A stretch of 64,000 bases of DNA from assembly GCF_026151205.1 (NCBI RefSeq), contig NC_087082.1, forward strand, positions 19,740,494 through 19,804,493, read 5' to 3'. This DNA comes from Bolinopsis microptera (lineage: Eukaryota; Ctenophora; Tentaculata; Lobata; Bolinopsidae). A program made the translations under genes and the position numbers. This document shows, piece by piece, positions 1-11,000 of this stretch. The notes under the pieces were generated by a model, which was not told where the DNA came from, ran no database searches, and was given only the letters and a program-made list of their open reading frames with translations. Positions within the stretch are counted from its first letter, which is position 1. Each line of letters begins with the position of its first letter.

Positions 1-159
1 AAGTTGATTTCAAATCCCCTATGGGTACCAGAAATACTGGTTTCACAACAACAACATCACTTTTTGGCTCTATATCAGGTTGGTATTCATAGTAAATCTG
101 CAGTAATTTGTTGTGACACTGCACTTGTTTATGGTCATGGAGAAGTTCGTTATTAGAGT

Positions 160-900
160 AATAGTGGAATCAATAATCACAAAACACTGATTTTAAACTG
201 ATTAAACTAGGCAAGTACTTTTACTACTCAAGCCATGATAATTTTGTCTCCATACTGTGACAAATGAATCAATCAGTTACGTATAATACATAATTGAATT
301 TTTGAAATGTGATTATCGATTCATTACCTTTCTTTTCAAAATGTCATTACAACTTGAACATTACATATGATTCAATTGTCATACTTTAAAGAAAATTACA
401 TAGTTGGTAGCCAGATTTGTGTGATTTTTGAATCATTTAACCACCCAGAAAAAAAAATAAGCTTAGACATGGATTCAAAAATCACATAATAAGAACCATA
501 GAATGGATATATGTTGTCATATTGTGCACTTAATTTAAGGCTTACTATAGTGTGACTTAATAGCGCACCAATAACGAAAACGTGATTTTTGAATCATATT
601 AACTGGTTTTAATACTATTTATAATACTATTTTGTACCCTAAAAAATGATAGAAAGCCAATAAAAACGTAAGATGATTCAATAATCACTGCTCAAAATAG
701 GCTCATTTCCAATGTTTAAGTTGTGATTTTTGAATCATTTTGGCACCAATAACAATTTCAGATAAGTCATTTTATTCCTTACATGCATTTTAGTCACCAT
801 ATCAATTTTGGCGTCTTTGTGAATAGTGCTTTTCAGATTATCTAGTGTTGATTCATCTTGCATTTCTAATTGTGTGACTTTTGAATCATTGGCACACAAA
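160..900. repeat. Cluster of a TGTGATTTTTGAATCAT motif in both orientations
   Basis: About nine copies or near-copies of a 17-base motif, consensus TGTGATTTTTGAATCAT, lie within roughly 740 bases in both orientations. Clear copies start near 419, 580, 720 and 870, with reverse-oriented copies near 165, 474 and 672 and weaker ones near 255 and 305. The core TGATT-N4-AATCA is an imperfect palindrome. The spacing is irregular, so this is not a simple tandem repeat. No convincing ORF overlaps it. It may be subterminal protein-binding sites of a decayed DNA element or a cluster of regulatory sites; I cannot tell which. Confidence 0.6.
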
Positions 901-1078
901 TAACGATAACTCCTGTGATATAAGCACTACAGACTCCGTGATTTCAGGATCATGAAATTTAATCGAATTTCTTAAGGTATAGATAGATATATCAACCAAC
1001 AAAGAGCAATGACCATTTTTAAAACTCATTTAAAAAAAATCAATCTCTAGTGCCACCTTTTTTTGAACGTGTCCACTT

Positions 1079-1905
1079 GGAATCTATCTGGTATGGTAGA
1101 AGGACACATGCACATGTACTAACATTTCCAGCCACTTAGAAGTGCAAAATACTCCCCTGGTTCATGGAATGAATGAAATGAACACAAAATGAACATTTTC
1201 CTAGAATCCCCTGAATTGGGCTTTAACCAATTGGAATCGGTCGGTATTGATACCAGGAGTGTCCCTGAGAAGTTTGGTGTGCCTAGCATGTTCAGAAAGG
1301 GCTCTGGGGCAATGTTTCTATTTTGGTTTCAGAGTAGTTGAGATGGTGGAAACAATTGACACGAATTTAGAAACATGCTTTTTAGCGGTAATTATGCCTG
1401 GACTGGCATGGAATCGATATGGTATGGTAGAGGGGCATATTGTTTACTAACATGTTCAGCAACTCAGAAGTTTTTTTCTTTGAAATGTAATACTCCACCG
1501 AAGGGATAGGGTGCGTCAAGAATCATCCAGTTTCACATCGAAAGCACTATTTTCACACATCAAATTGTGACATTTTTTGTTCAACTTTAAAAAAACCTTT
1601 TTAGTGCAAAATGATCCCCTGGTTCATGAAATGAACAAAAATGAACTTTACCCTAAAATCGCCTAAACTGAGTTGAAGGCGATCAGAATCGATTGGTATC
1701 GATACCAGGAGTGTCCTTGAAAAGTTTGGTGGCCCTAGCATCCTCAGAAAAGGCTTTGTGGGCAATGTTCCATTTTGGTTTCAGAGAAGTTGGGATTCTG
1801 GAACAGAATTGAGACAAATTTGGAACAGGCTTTTTGGGCAGTAATTATGCCTTGGCTGACTTAAAATCGATCTGGTATGGTGGAGGGGTATATTAACTAC
1901 ATTTT
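1079..1905. repeat. Tandem repeat with a unit of about 452 bp
   Basis: Two units and the tail of a third are visible. The landmark TACCAGGAGTGTCC occurs at 1251 and 1703, a period of 452. The landmark CTGGTATGGTAGA occurs near 1088 and again in variant form near 1420 and 1870. The copies differ by substitutions and small indels. A 67-codon ORF at 1247-1450 lies inside one unit and has no counterpart in the other, so I do not call it a gene. Function is unknown; it looks like low-copy satellite DNA. Confidence 0.75.
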
Positions 1906-4084
1906 AGGGTGTTTTCAAATTAAAGATTTCAAAGCCAGATTTTCGGCTTAAGTTGGCTGGGACATGCCCAAATTGTATATGCTTTGATCGTGATCGGGTT
2001 TTCAAAAATAAACGATTTACCTTTCGCATATGATGGACTTTTTCCCGAAGAAGGTGGGTATTTTATCCTTGTAGTTTTCCAGAGAAGGAAGTAGTCTTTT
2101 CCACATCTCTGTCATCAGAGAAGTCCTCTCGATTAACGGGCCCTGTTTGGCACTCCTGAGATAATTGACTGTCTTATACACAATGGTTTTACCGTTTACA
2201 ACATTTGCAGTAATATTTATTACCGAATTTAATTATTAGAATTTAACCCATACATTTTAAACACATGAACTGCTGTATCAGTAACCATCAAAATAGAGAC
2301 AAACCTATGAATTTGATGTTTATCTTGTTAAGTGGAAGGTTAACCTCTTCTTGACACAAAATACCCAGTCGTCTCCTGAGATCTCCGACATGACAGAGGA
2401 AGCTACTGTCGAGTTCGATATTACAGCTAACCTAAGTGGGATCAATTTTAAGCATCACAAATCAGCTAATGTGATGAAAGAGCCATTATTGAAATGTAAG
2501 GCAGATCTAGATTATTATTATTATTAAATCTAAAATAGCTAATAATTTATTAAATTATTAACAGGCCCCTTAACGTGGGCAATAATATACGCTTTTTAAA
2601 TTATATAAACAAATTGAAGTCTATTTTTCCAATGTTGTTAAGTGTCTCTTTAGATCTGTTTTGGTCTTTCGTGGGAGTTCCCACATTTGTTGGTTGAGAA
2701 TGCTCAACATAACATACATGATGCTTGACTGCTTTATTGACCCGGACAGGCACCGGGGGCAGACATCCCAACACCAGTGCGTTGGGACATAGTGTTGGTC
2801 TGCTTCAGGACGTGTTAGATCCTAGAGAAGCCGCCATCCCCTCTACTGCTTTAGCTCAGCGGCAGCATGAAGAAAGAAAGGCAGATCTAGAGCTAGGAAT
2901 GTGTTTCGGCGCATCAAAGAATAAGTATCTGTGTACTGTTCTTTACCATACCATTTAAACGATTTAATACATGGAAGTATCACAATAATATACTTTTTCA
3001 AAAAAATAAACACATTTAAAAAAAGGCTTGAATGGGTTATCGATATATCCATATAATGCATGATTGAAATAATCTGTTTAGGAGTAATACGTTCAGATTC
3101 GATCCTGATCTACAAAAGTGTAACATGATAGCAAAATCCGCTGTGCTTTTCTATACTAGAACAAGTTTTAGTAGTCTCCAGCACATCACAGCTTAAAGGC
3201 AGTAACACTAAATCGATTACATTAAATAACCTCTCAAGATCATTTAGTAATATCTGTATTTCAATGTGCAACGAAACAGCTTCTATACTACTTTACTACT
3301 TCTATACTACTTTACTATCAACTAGATATACGGTTTGAGCATTGAAGCTCTATGCTGTGAGCAGCAACGAAAAGAAATGGGATTGCAATATATCGACTCA
3401 CTTGTGAAAATAATGATTAAATCTCAAATCTCCTAATTACGATTTCTAACTGCGCGGCGTAGTGCGTACTTTGAAATCCAAATAAAAATTATTTTTGAAA
3501 ACAAAATTACAACATGATGCAAATCTTGTGTAAAAAAATGTAATAAACAATATGCTGTTAAAAACTTTCGTGAAAAATTTTAAAAAGCATGATTTCCACC
3601 CGATTATGTAAAGTTATCATTTTTAAGACTTTTACAGGTTATAATTTTTGTCAAGAGCTTAGCCATTTGTCAAAATTTAGGTCATGGTATCATGTTATGT
3701 GAATATACAATGAGATTATAAGCCGTTGATGTATAATACCTTGGAGTTTATCAGGGGATAAACAATAAAATTATTTGTAGGTTTATAAACTACCAAAACG
3801 CGCGCTGGGTTGGACTCGTTGTATAATAATAATGTATGACTATCCACTATCAATACATGATACACGATAACGTAAAACTATATAAATCGATAACATATAA
3901 GATCAAATAAACCATATGGTACCAAGTTACATTAATTAATGAAATCTTTCCATGTTTTAGAATGAAAATCCATACACAAATATTCCTAGCTTTAAGTATT
4001 TCAAAAGGATTTCAAAAGGATTTCAAGGATTTCAAAATAAAATGATCATTACAATAAACATTGTGTCGGATCTAAATATTAAAA
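1906..4084. other. Unassigned AT-rich interval between repeats and LINE-A
   Basis: I see no supported gene here. A GC-richer block at about 2640-2950 stands out from its surroundings and holds a 77-codon ORF that I do not recognise; it may be a transposon remnant. The string AAGGCAGATCTAGA occurs near 2496 and again near 2879, suggesting an old duplication. Near 4005-4035 there is a short tandem run of AAGGATTTCA. The rest is AT-rich sequence without visible structure. Confidence 0.4.
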
Positions 4085-4334
4085 AATAAAGATAAAATGA
4101 AAGTCAAAAACGAAAAAACCGAAACCAGTCCTGAAAAATGCACGGTTGACGGTTATAGTCTAAAGAGTTTAAAAACCGAGCTATTCTAAAAAGGAATGTT
4201 CATGACGCGAACAACCAGTCCTTTGTGTCCATGCCTAAGATCCACACATAAATTCCACACTAAATCAAAAGTGTGAAACGCACACGAAAAATAACACACT
4301 GTCGGATCCACGTTTCGCATGTTGAGTCCGTGAG

Positions 4335-7300
4335 TCATGTTGTAGGTCCTTCCTTTTCTTTTCTGTCACTCGGGGGGAACCTCCGCTTGTTCACTTTACT
4401 CAAGAATCTGGCAGTTTCTCTGATCAATAGGATATCCTTGAAGAGGTCGGCAAAGGTCTCCGCTCCAGAGGTGATCATGGTTCTCGCCTGCTGACCTATG
4501 TTTCGCCTCAGGTCGTCGTAAAGCGAACAATCCGTGAGAACGTGTTTCTCATCTTCAATGATCGGCTCAAACATCGGTAGTTCGGCAAGTATACCGACAG
4601 CTTCAAGGTCTGATGAAGAACAGTGCTTACAAATGCGACTGAGCGGATTTTCACGGTTGATGGCGTATCTACCGGTCTCGATGTTGAACTTATGAGCACT
4701 CATTCTGAACTGCGCCAGCCGCTTCACCTCTTCTCCACTGAGCTGCAGGTTCAGGTACGCTTCAGCTGTAAATTCACTTTTGATAGTGTTGTAGAAACTG
4801 AGCTTCCGGTTGTTTTGCCGCTCATCGTTCCAACAGTTAATAAAAGTACTACGTAGTGCTGTTTTGAATTGGTTGGGGTAGGTCAACCTGCGAGATGATA
4901 CTGACTGAAGGCTTTGTCGGAGATCTTCTATACCTTTGTACCATGGCAGATTGAGTGTGCGTTGTTCTATGAACGCCTGTCTGGCTAGACTTGTGCAACC
5001 AGCTCTGTCCATTTGCTCAAGTCGGTTGAAATACCCAAATACTTGCTTTGATGCCTTTATCACTAGGGGGCAGCGGCCTGTATCACCCCATACACTCGCA
5101 TTTGAGGTTTTTCTGCCCACTCCTAAGGTCCACTTGAGGAATGAGAGATGAAGCTTTTCGAGAGGATCTCTTGCAGTCTCCTTCAGGAGAGATTTGGTGT
5201 TGATATTATCTTGATAGTTTCTGACAAAGAGAGTCTCTGGGAGCCACACCTGACATCCGTATGTCACAATCGGTACCACAAGCGCGTCGAATAGCTTGAA
5301 TATGATTGTTCGCCTGAAGTGTCTTAAGTCAATACTGCTTTTTAGCGCGAAGTAGCTTCTGAGACCTTTTTGCTTCAGTTTGTTCTGTGCTACTGCTGAA
5401 GAACCGTTGAGGGTAAAGGTTATCCCGAGGTAGCAATATTCTCGAACTGATGTGATGTTGGTTTCGCCGAGTTGGAATGTCAGACTCTCTTTAAGGAGCC
5501 TCCCGGAACGGTTGAACACCATCACTGCCGTTTTTCCGATGTTAACGGTTAGTCCCCATTCGATACAGTAACTGTGTAAAACGTTTAGAAGTTTCTGTAG
5601 TCCAGTATGGTCAAGGGCAAGAAGTATAAGATCATCAGCCCAGAGGAGATGAGTGATATTAACATTATTCAGTTCAGGGACGTTGACTTCCTCAGCGTTA
5701 TCCAGATCTAGGGAGAGTTGGTGGATGAAACACTTGAACAGCTCAGGAGACATCGGGTGACCTTGCTCAGTCCCACAGTGAATGTCGATTGTCTCTGACA
5801 ATCTGTTCAACAGTTTGATTTTTGCTGAGGAATGTGAATACATCTGCTCGATACATTGAAAGTATCGACCTCTTACTCCTAGCTCCCAGAGTTTATAGAG
5901 CATGGCATCTCGGCACACAGAGTCGAACGCCTTCGCGTAGTCGACGAAGCATCCATATAGCCTCTTTTTCCGTTGCGTTACATACTTTTGGATGCAAGTT
6001 GAGAGTGTTAGTATGTGGTCACTCGTCTGTGCTTTTTTACAGAACCCTAGCTGGTTTATGGTGTCTGGACAGTTCAGTGACCGGAATGTGAGTAGGCGCT
6101 GTAATAAGATAGTTGAAAACAGCTTCCCAACATTGCTCGCCACGGCTATCGCCCGGTAGTTGTTCGGATCGTATACACTCCCCTTTTTGTGCAAGGGGGT
6201 AACTAGAGAGGTCGTCCATGGATACTCCCCGAGTTTCAAACAGTGGTTGAACAGGTTGAGAACAGCTGACAGCATTGGTTCATCTGACGAAATGAGGAAC
6301 TCATTCAGGATTTTATCTTCGGCGATGGCTTTCCCTTTCTTAAGGCCTTTGATGGCGGTCCGAAGTTCCTCTATTTCGATATCTTTGTCCAGAACTTCCA
6401 CGAGTTCATGAACACGAAGTTCAGTCTTTCTGCGTTCCGTGAAGTCAGCAGTTTCTTCATTCGGGATGGAAGGTTTTGAGTACAGCTCTTTGAAGAATTT
6501 ACAGAAGTTCATCATATCGAAAACGTCCAGCTTTGAGCCATTTGAGGAGAAGCTTTTAAGTTTCTTAAAGCGACTCCAGTTTATGTCGCGCCCCTCGTCA
6601 ACATCACGACAAAGAGATTCCACGAACTTGGCCTTCTTCTGTCTCACGAGCTTTCGGTATTCGCGGCGTTTGTTGTAGTAGCTGTCTCTCAGTTCTTTAT
6701 CAAGAGGACTTTTACCGTATGTTTTAGCTAATCGATTTAGTTCACGTTTTTCGATGATGCAGGCAATATCAAACCATGGAGACTTCGGTTTTGCCCTTTT
6801 GTATCCCCGAGTTTTCCTATTGAGGGGTTTTTGTTTATGTTTTCTAGGTCTTGGTAGGGCCTGATCAGCCATATCACGATAAATGCCGACGATGTTTTCA
6901 TTGAGCTTAATGACATCCTCCTTTTTTACGCAAACAGCTTCAACCAGTTCCGCGATTCTGCTTGCAAACTGGGGTTCTTTTTGGACATCTAGGAACTGCT
7001 GTTTATTCTCTGAAGCATTCTCGTCCCATTTGTGTTTTATTGGGGCTGGCTGGAGTGAGGATAGAATTTCGTCCGGATCAATTATATAATTATGACTCAG
7101 TTTCAGTGTGCATAAGCATGGGCGGTGGTCTGAGAATTTCGTAAGATCTAAGACCTTAAGACTTTGCACCGATTCCCTTAGCATGGGGGATGCTGTTACG
7201 TAGTCTACAACGCTGTGTCCATTGTAATTAATTGAGGTGGGTTCCCCGAAGATGTCTCCTAGTGTATCACCATTAAGAATGCTAAGGTTCAGACTGGATA

Positions 7301-7961
7301 TGAAGTCCAGAAAGAGTTTTCCCCTTGGGTTTATCACAGAGTCTTTGCTTGATCTTGTTGATTTTTCTGGAAAGCTTGCGATCGTTGAGAAAGCCTCGAT
7401 GTCAGCTGGAGGTTCATCATCAAAGTTAAAGTTGAGGTCCCCTGTTCTTGCATTGAAGTCTCCTAGAACCAGTTTCTCGCCGAGATCTGTGTTTTCAGCA
7501 ACAAAGTCAATAATGGATTCGAGTGTTGACTGGGATGGTCCACCATTGCTGTTTTTCAGTCTCTTTTTGTAGGATGACTGCTCTGGGGAGTCGTATACGT
7601 TGATTATTGTGAACTTAAGAGTATCATCAGTGGCGGGGCAAAAAGTCACCGCTTGAATATCTGGATGGGAGCTTTTTACGGGCTTGAAGTCTCCTGACAG
7701 GGATCGATGGACCCCCACACATAGCCCACCGGAGCGCGAGCCAGTTCTAAGGCTATTGTAGCATTTGAAGTTTGGAAGGTGGAACTCAGCCTTCGTTTCC
7801 TGCAGGCAGAATATGTTACACCCAATGAGAAGTTTGACGAAGTCCTCATCATCGGCCTTGGGGCCCTCTTTGAAGGACATTGCGTCATGAATGTTCCACG
7901 ACAAGATCCTCATAAGGTCTTGTTGGTGGCTCGTAGTCCTATCAGGTATAGAATTAATCAT
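4335..7961 (-). CDS. LINE-A ORF2: endonuclease-reverse transcriptase (1208 aa)
   Basis: This protein would nick target DNA and copy the element RNA at the nick (target-primed reverse transcription). The N-terminal 290 residues form an exonuclease-endonuclease-phosphatase domain: SWNIHD near residue 20, QET in the Mg-binding region near 55, LGDFNAR near 165, SVVDYV and then SDHRP near 280. The reverse transcriptase spans about residues 560-850, with FVDYAKAFDSV, GTEQGHPMSPE and the catalytic LLWADDL near residue 773. A C-terminal Cys/His knuckle is visible as CKHC followed much later by HVLTDC. All key motifs are present and the frame is open, so the enzyme could be active. The first ATG gives a natural start 135 bases after the ORF1 stop. 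Its length equals that of the LINE-B ORF2, although the sequences have diverged. Confidence 0.93.
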   Translation of the reverse strand: MINSIPDRTTSHQQDLMRILSWNIHDAMSFKEGPKADDEDFVKLLIGCNIFCLQETKAEFHLPNFKCYNSLRTGSRSGGLCVGVHRSLSGDFKPVKSSHPDIQAVTFCPATDDTLKFTIINVYDSPEQSSYKKRLKNSNGGPSQSTLESIIDFVAENTDLGEKLVLGDFNARTGDLNFNFDDEPPADIEAFSTIASFPEKSTRSSKDSVINPRGKLFLDFISSLNLSILNGDTLGDIFGEPTSINYNGHSVVDYVTASPMLRESVQSLKVLDLTKFSDHRPCLCTLKLSHNYIIDPDEILSSLQPAPIKHKWDENASENKQQFLDVQKEPQFASRIAELVEAVCVKKEDVIKLNENIVGIYRDMADQALPRPRKHKQKPLNRKTRGYKRAKPKSPWFDIACIIEKRELNRLAKTYGKSPLDKELRDSYYNKRREYRKLVRQKKAKFVESLCRDVDEGRDINWSRFKKLKSFSSNGSKLDVFDMMNFCKFFKELYSKPSIPNEETADFTERRKTELRVHELVEVLDKDIEIEELRTAIKGLKKGKAIAEDKILNEFLISSDEPMLSAVLNLFNHCLKLGEYPWTTSLVTPLHKKGSVYDPNNYRAIAVASNVGKLFSTILLQRLLTFRSLNCPDTINQLGFCKKAQTSDHILTLSTCIQKYVTQRKKRLYGCFVDYAKAFDSVCRDAMLYKLWELGVRGRYFQCIEQMYSHSSAKIKLLNRLSETIDIHCGTEQGHPMSPELFKCFIHQLSLDLDNAEEVNVPELNNVNITHLLWADDLILLALDHTGLQKLLNVLHSYCIEWGLTVNIGKTAVMVFNRSGRLLKESLTFQLGETNITSVREYCYLGITFTLNGSSAVAQNKLKQKGLRSYFALKSSIDLRHFRRTIIFKLFDALVVPIVTYGCQVWLPETLFVRNYQDNINTKSLLKETARDPLEKLHLSFLKWTLGVGRKTSNASVWGDTGRCPLVIKASKQVFGYFNRLEQMDRAGCTSLARQAFIEQRTLNLPWYKGIEDLRQSLQSVSSRRLTYPNQFKTALRSTFINCWNDERQNNRKLSFYNTIKSEFTAEAYLNLQLSGEEVKRLAQFRMSAHKFNIETGRYAINRENPLSRICKHCSSSDLEAVGILAELPMFEPIIEDEKHVLTDCSLYDDLRRNIGQQARTMITSGAETFADLFKDILLIRETARFLSKVNKRRFPPSDRKEKEGPTT

Positions 7962-8096
7962 TGCGCTTCCTTTTCGGTTTGTATCCAGTTTCGTCCTCGT
8001 AATTCCCGTGACTGGTCTCCATGTCTACAGTTCTATAAAGAGAATCACGAAACTTCAGCCAGGTTTTCCGTTGGCCTCTTTCTGAGAGGAACAGTT

Positions 8097-11000
8097 CTAC
8101 GCCATTTTTCCTGTCCCTTTGTTTATGAATCCACCGAGATTACGATTACACGATGTAAAGACACGGTTTCGGTATTTTTGTCCTGATCTGAGGTTGCTCA
8201 CAAAAGTTGACAGCAAGCCATTAAAGGATTCAATCTCCTCGGTCAGACGAGGGTAGCCAGGGATTGGGATGATCGCTGATAGGCAGAGTTTAGCCGTTGT
8301 CGATTCGAGGATGTTGTAGACCATCTGTTTATATTTACCGAAAAGATCGTCAGCAGAAAGTTTGAGCCAGAATAGGTCTTGAAATCCTGTATGCACGAAC
8401 ACGACATCTGGTTTTGTGTTTCGCACTTTTGATACGAGGCCTCCTTTCGAAATGATATCGTCGACCGAGAAGGCTCGATATGTGCTGATCTCAAAACGAC
8501 TGCTAAATTTGGTCCCGTCAAATTTGTTGAAAAAATCATCGTGAACAAGGAGACATTTTCGGTTCGACCGCTGGGTCGGATGTGATCTTCCTCTTGGTGT
8601 TTCTGGGCTGGTCTGGGCATTCTCCTTTGGTGATTTTTGTGCTGGCTCCTTGTGGCTTAGGTTGTTAGCAGATACGGTTTCTCCATGAGTGCTATTTACT
8701 GTTGCCACATGGCTAGTTGGGATAGAATCTCCTGTATTTTCAGTTTGATCTATTCCTGGAGTCTTATCCTTATCAAGATCGGTTTTCTCGGAGGGGGGCT
8801 GTGATCGACTACTTCCTTCTGGTTCATGTTGTCGGCATTGGCCATTGGTATCGTTGGCTGTTGAAGTTGTGGCTTCTTCCCGGTCCTCCTTCTTGTTTGA
8901 TGGTTTCCTATGTCGTTTAGTACCCAGTGGTGATGGGGCTGTCTCACATGAAAGCCTCGTGTCATGGCTTCCTAGAACCTTGATATTCTGTTGTTTTTTT
9001 GTTCTGTCACTGCAGTGATTGCTTGAGGTCTGGTTATGATCTCTTGTCGAGTTGTCATGTTTAGGTGGACCTCCTGACTTGCCTCTAGTAGGAGCTAGAT
9101 GAGCACTAAGGCGCCGAGGGGAGTACAGCTGGTTGTTTTCAAATCTAGCGGAGGAACCAGGGATACTAGGAATAGGTATACTCTGCACTTCAACCTCATC
9201 CTCAGGAGGGATCATGTACGCAGACTCCTCTATGACTTCACTTTTAGATCCTATTCCCTCGATAACAAATTGTTCTTCCTCGATGAAAACCTGCTTGCTT
9301 CCTTTTGTTGTTGTTCGGCGGTTGTCAATCAAACATTTCATATCATTATTAAAGTGTTTAATTGAGTAATTCAGATAGTCGTAGCCATGGGTTTGTTTCA
9401 GCATTGTTGCGCAAATATCGGCATCAGTGACCCTCTCTAATTCGTGAAGAAGACGGTAATAGTTTTTCACTAAGGCATCCACATCCGCCTGTCGTCTGAG
9501 ATCCGTATATCCAAGGTGGATAAAGATCGCCTCAGGTTTCGTATCCATAATAGTGTTGCAGATGTTGTTAAGGTTTTTTCGGGAGGAAATTGTTCTGAGC
9601 GAATTGACCTGAATGCATTCTATGTCGAAGAATGGGGTCAACTTCTTTTCATTGACTATGATGTTTGGGCAATCGTGCAAAATGATACACTTGTTTTTCT
9701 TGGGACGAGTAGAATTAACTCTACTTCTTAACGGGAGAGCAGTTAGCGTCGAAGTCTTGATGATTGGTATGGCACGAGATAAAAGCTCCGGCGATTTGTT
9801 TTCGTCAAATATTTCAGTCATCTCGCTGACTTCGATTTCTTCCTCGTTGAAAATGACTTCGGTGGTTTCGAGATTCACTTCGGCTTCTCCGATCACGGTT
9901 TCGCCTGGGTTGTCGTCGATTTCTTCATCAACTACTTTAACCAACTTCTTTTTTGGCTTTTCATGCCGAGGCTTACAGTAGGCATGGTCATGTTTGATGG
10001 AACTTTCCTGAAGGTGTGTCTGCCAGCTGTTTTTCCTTAACGTCTTAGTTTGTTGCCAAAGAACAGCGAGAAAGCAAAAGATCTGGGCGAATTTGCTATC
10101 GCAGTCTTTACATCTGAAACCCTCAACATTCTCTGAGTCTGGAGTAGGAAATCTCAATTCGAGGTTGGTATGTGAAACTGTTGGCTCTATTACCATCTGT
10201 TCAGTGCACGCCTGGTCCTGAGGGGATGGCAGCTCAACTGGTTGGTTCCTATGCTCAACGAGTTCATTGAGTGTTTCTTGCTGGATCTTGAGTGCCTCTA
10301 AAAGAGAGTTTACCTTCTGTTTTAGTTCGCGGATTTCTTGCTTTACATCCGGGCTTGTATTAAGGTCGGACTCTTGCCTCTGGCGAAGAGTTTTCAAAAG
10401 AACTTCGTGGCTGGTTGCTGATTCCTGGAGCTTGAGGAGTCCGTCTTCAAGTGTCTTTAGTGGCTTTTCAAACCCGCTTACGGGTGTTGCGGTAGATGCA
10501 GAGACGTTTTTAGCTGCAGCTGGCCCTGGGTTACTTATAGCCGTATTCTTCTTTTCCTTTTTAGGTTTCTTTTGGGCTGGATCTACGGGCGTCTTGTCAC
10601 TGGAATCGGGTTCGTTCGTGGTTTTGGGGATGTTCCTGATCTCGTCGCTGAGGTCATTGGTACCGTCTTTTGTCACTTCAGCTGCTACGACAGGTGAGGC
10701 ACCAGACCTAACTGATTGGTGTCCCTCCTCGCTTGGTGGCTGATAACCTGTGTTCTTAATAGCTTCACAGATCTCTTCTACTGATGCTGGGTTCTTAGTA
10801 TCCAGGAATGATTTTCCTGTGTTACGTCTAGCCTTTTTCTTTTTGCCTTTGATTCGGCTTTTTTCCAGCTTGAAATCTTCACGGCGATCAAGCATATTGA
10901 CTGAAGTAAAGTTTTCGATGAGGTAAGACTGCAGAAGAGTTTTCCTGGACTTAGCAGTTCTTGGTCTGGTTAACCCTATTCTATCCAGCTCTTCGCAGAC

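Noticed and set aside
1247-1450. A 67-codon ORF as a small gene
   Set aside because: It sits in a tandem repeat unit and is not kept open in the sister unit.
9099-9369. Plus-strand ORFs over LINE-A
   Set aside because: They are frame shadows of the LINE-A ORF1 coding sequence.
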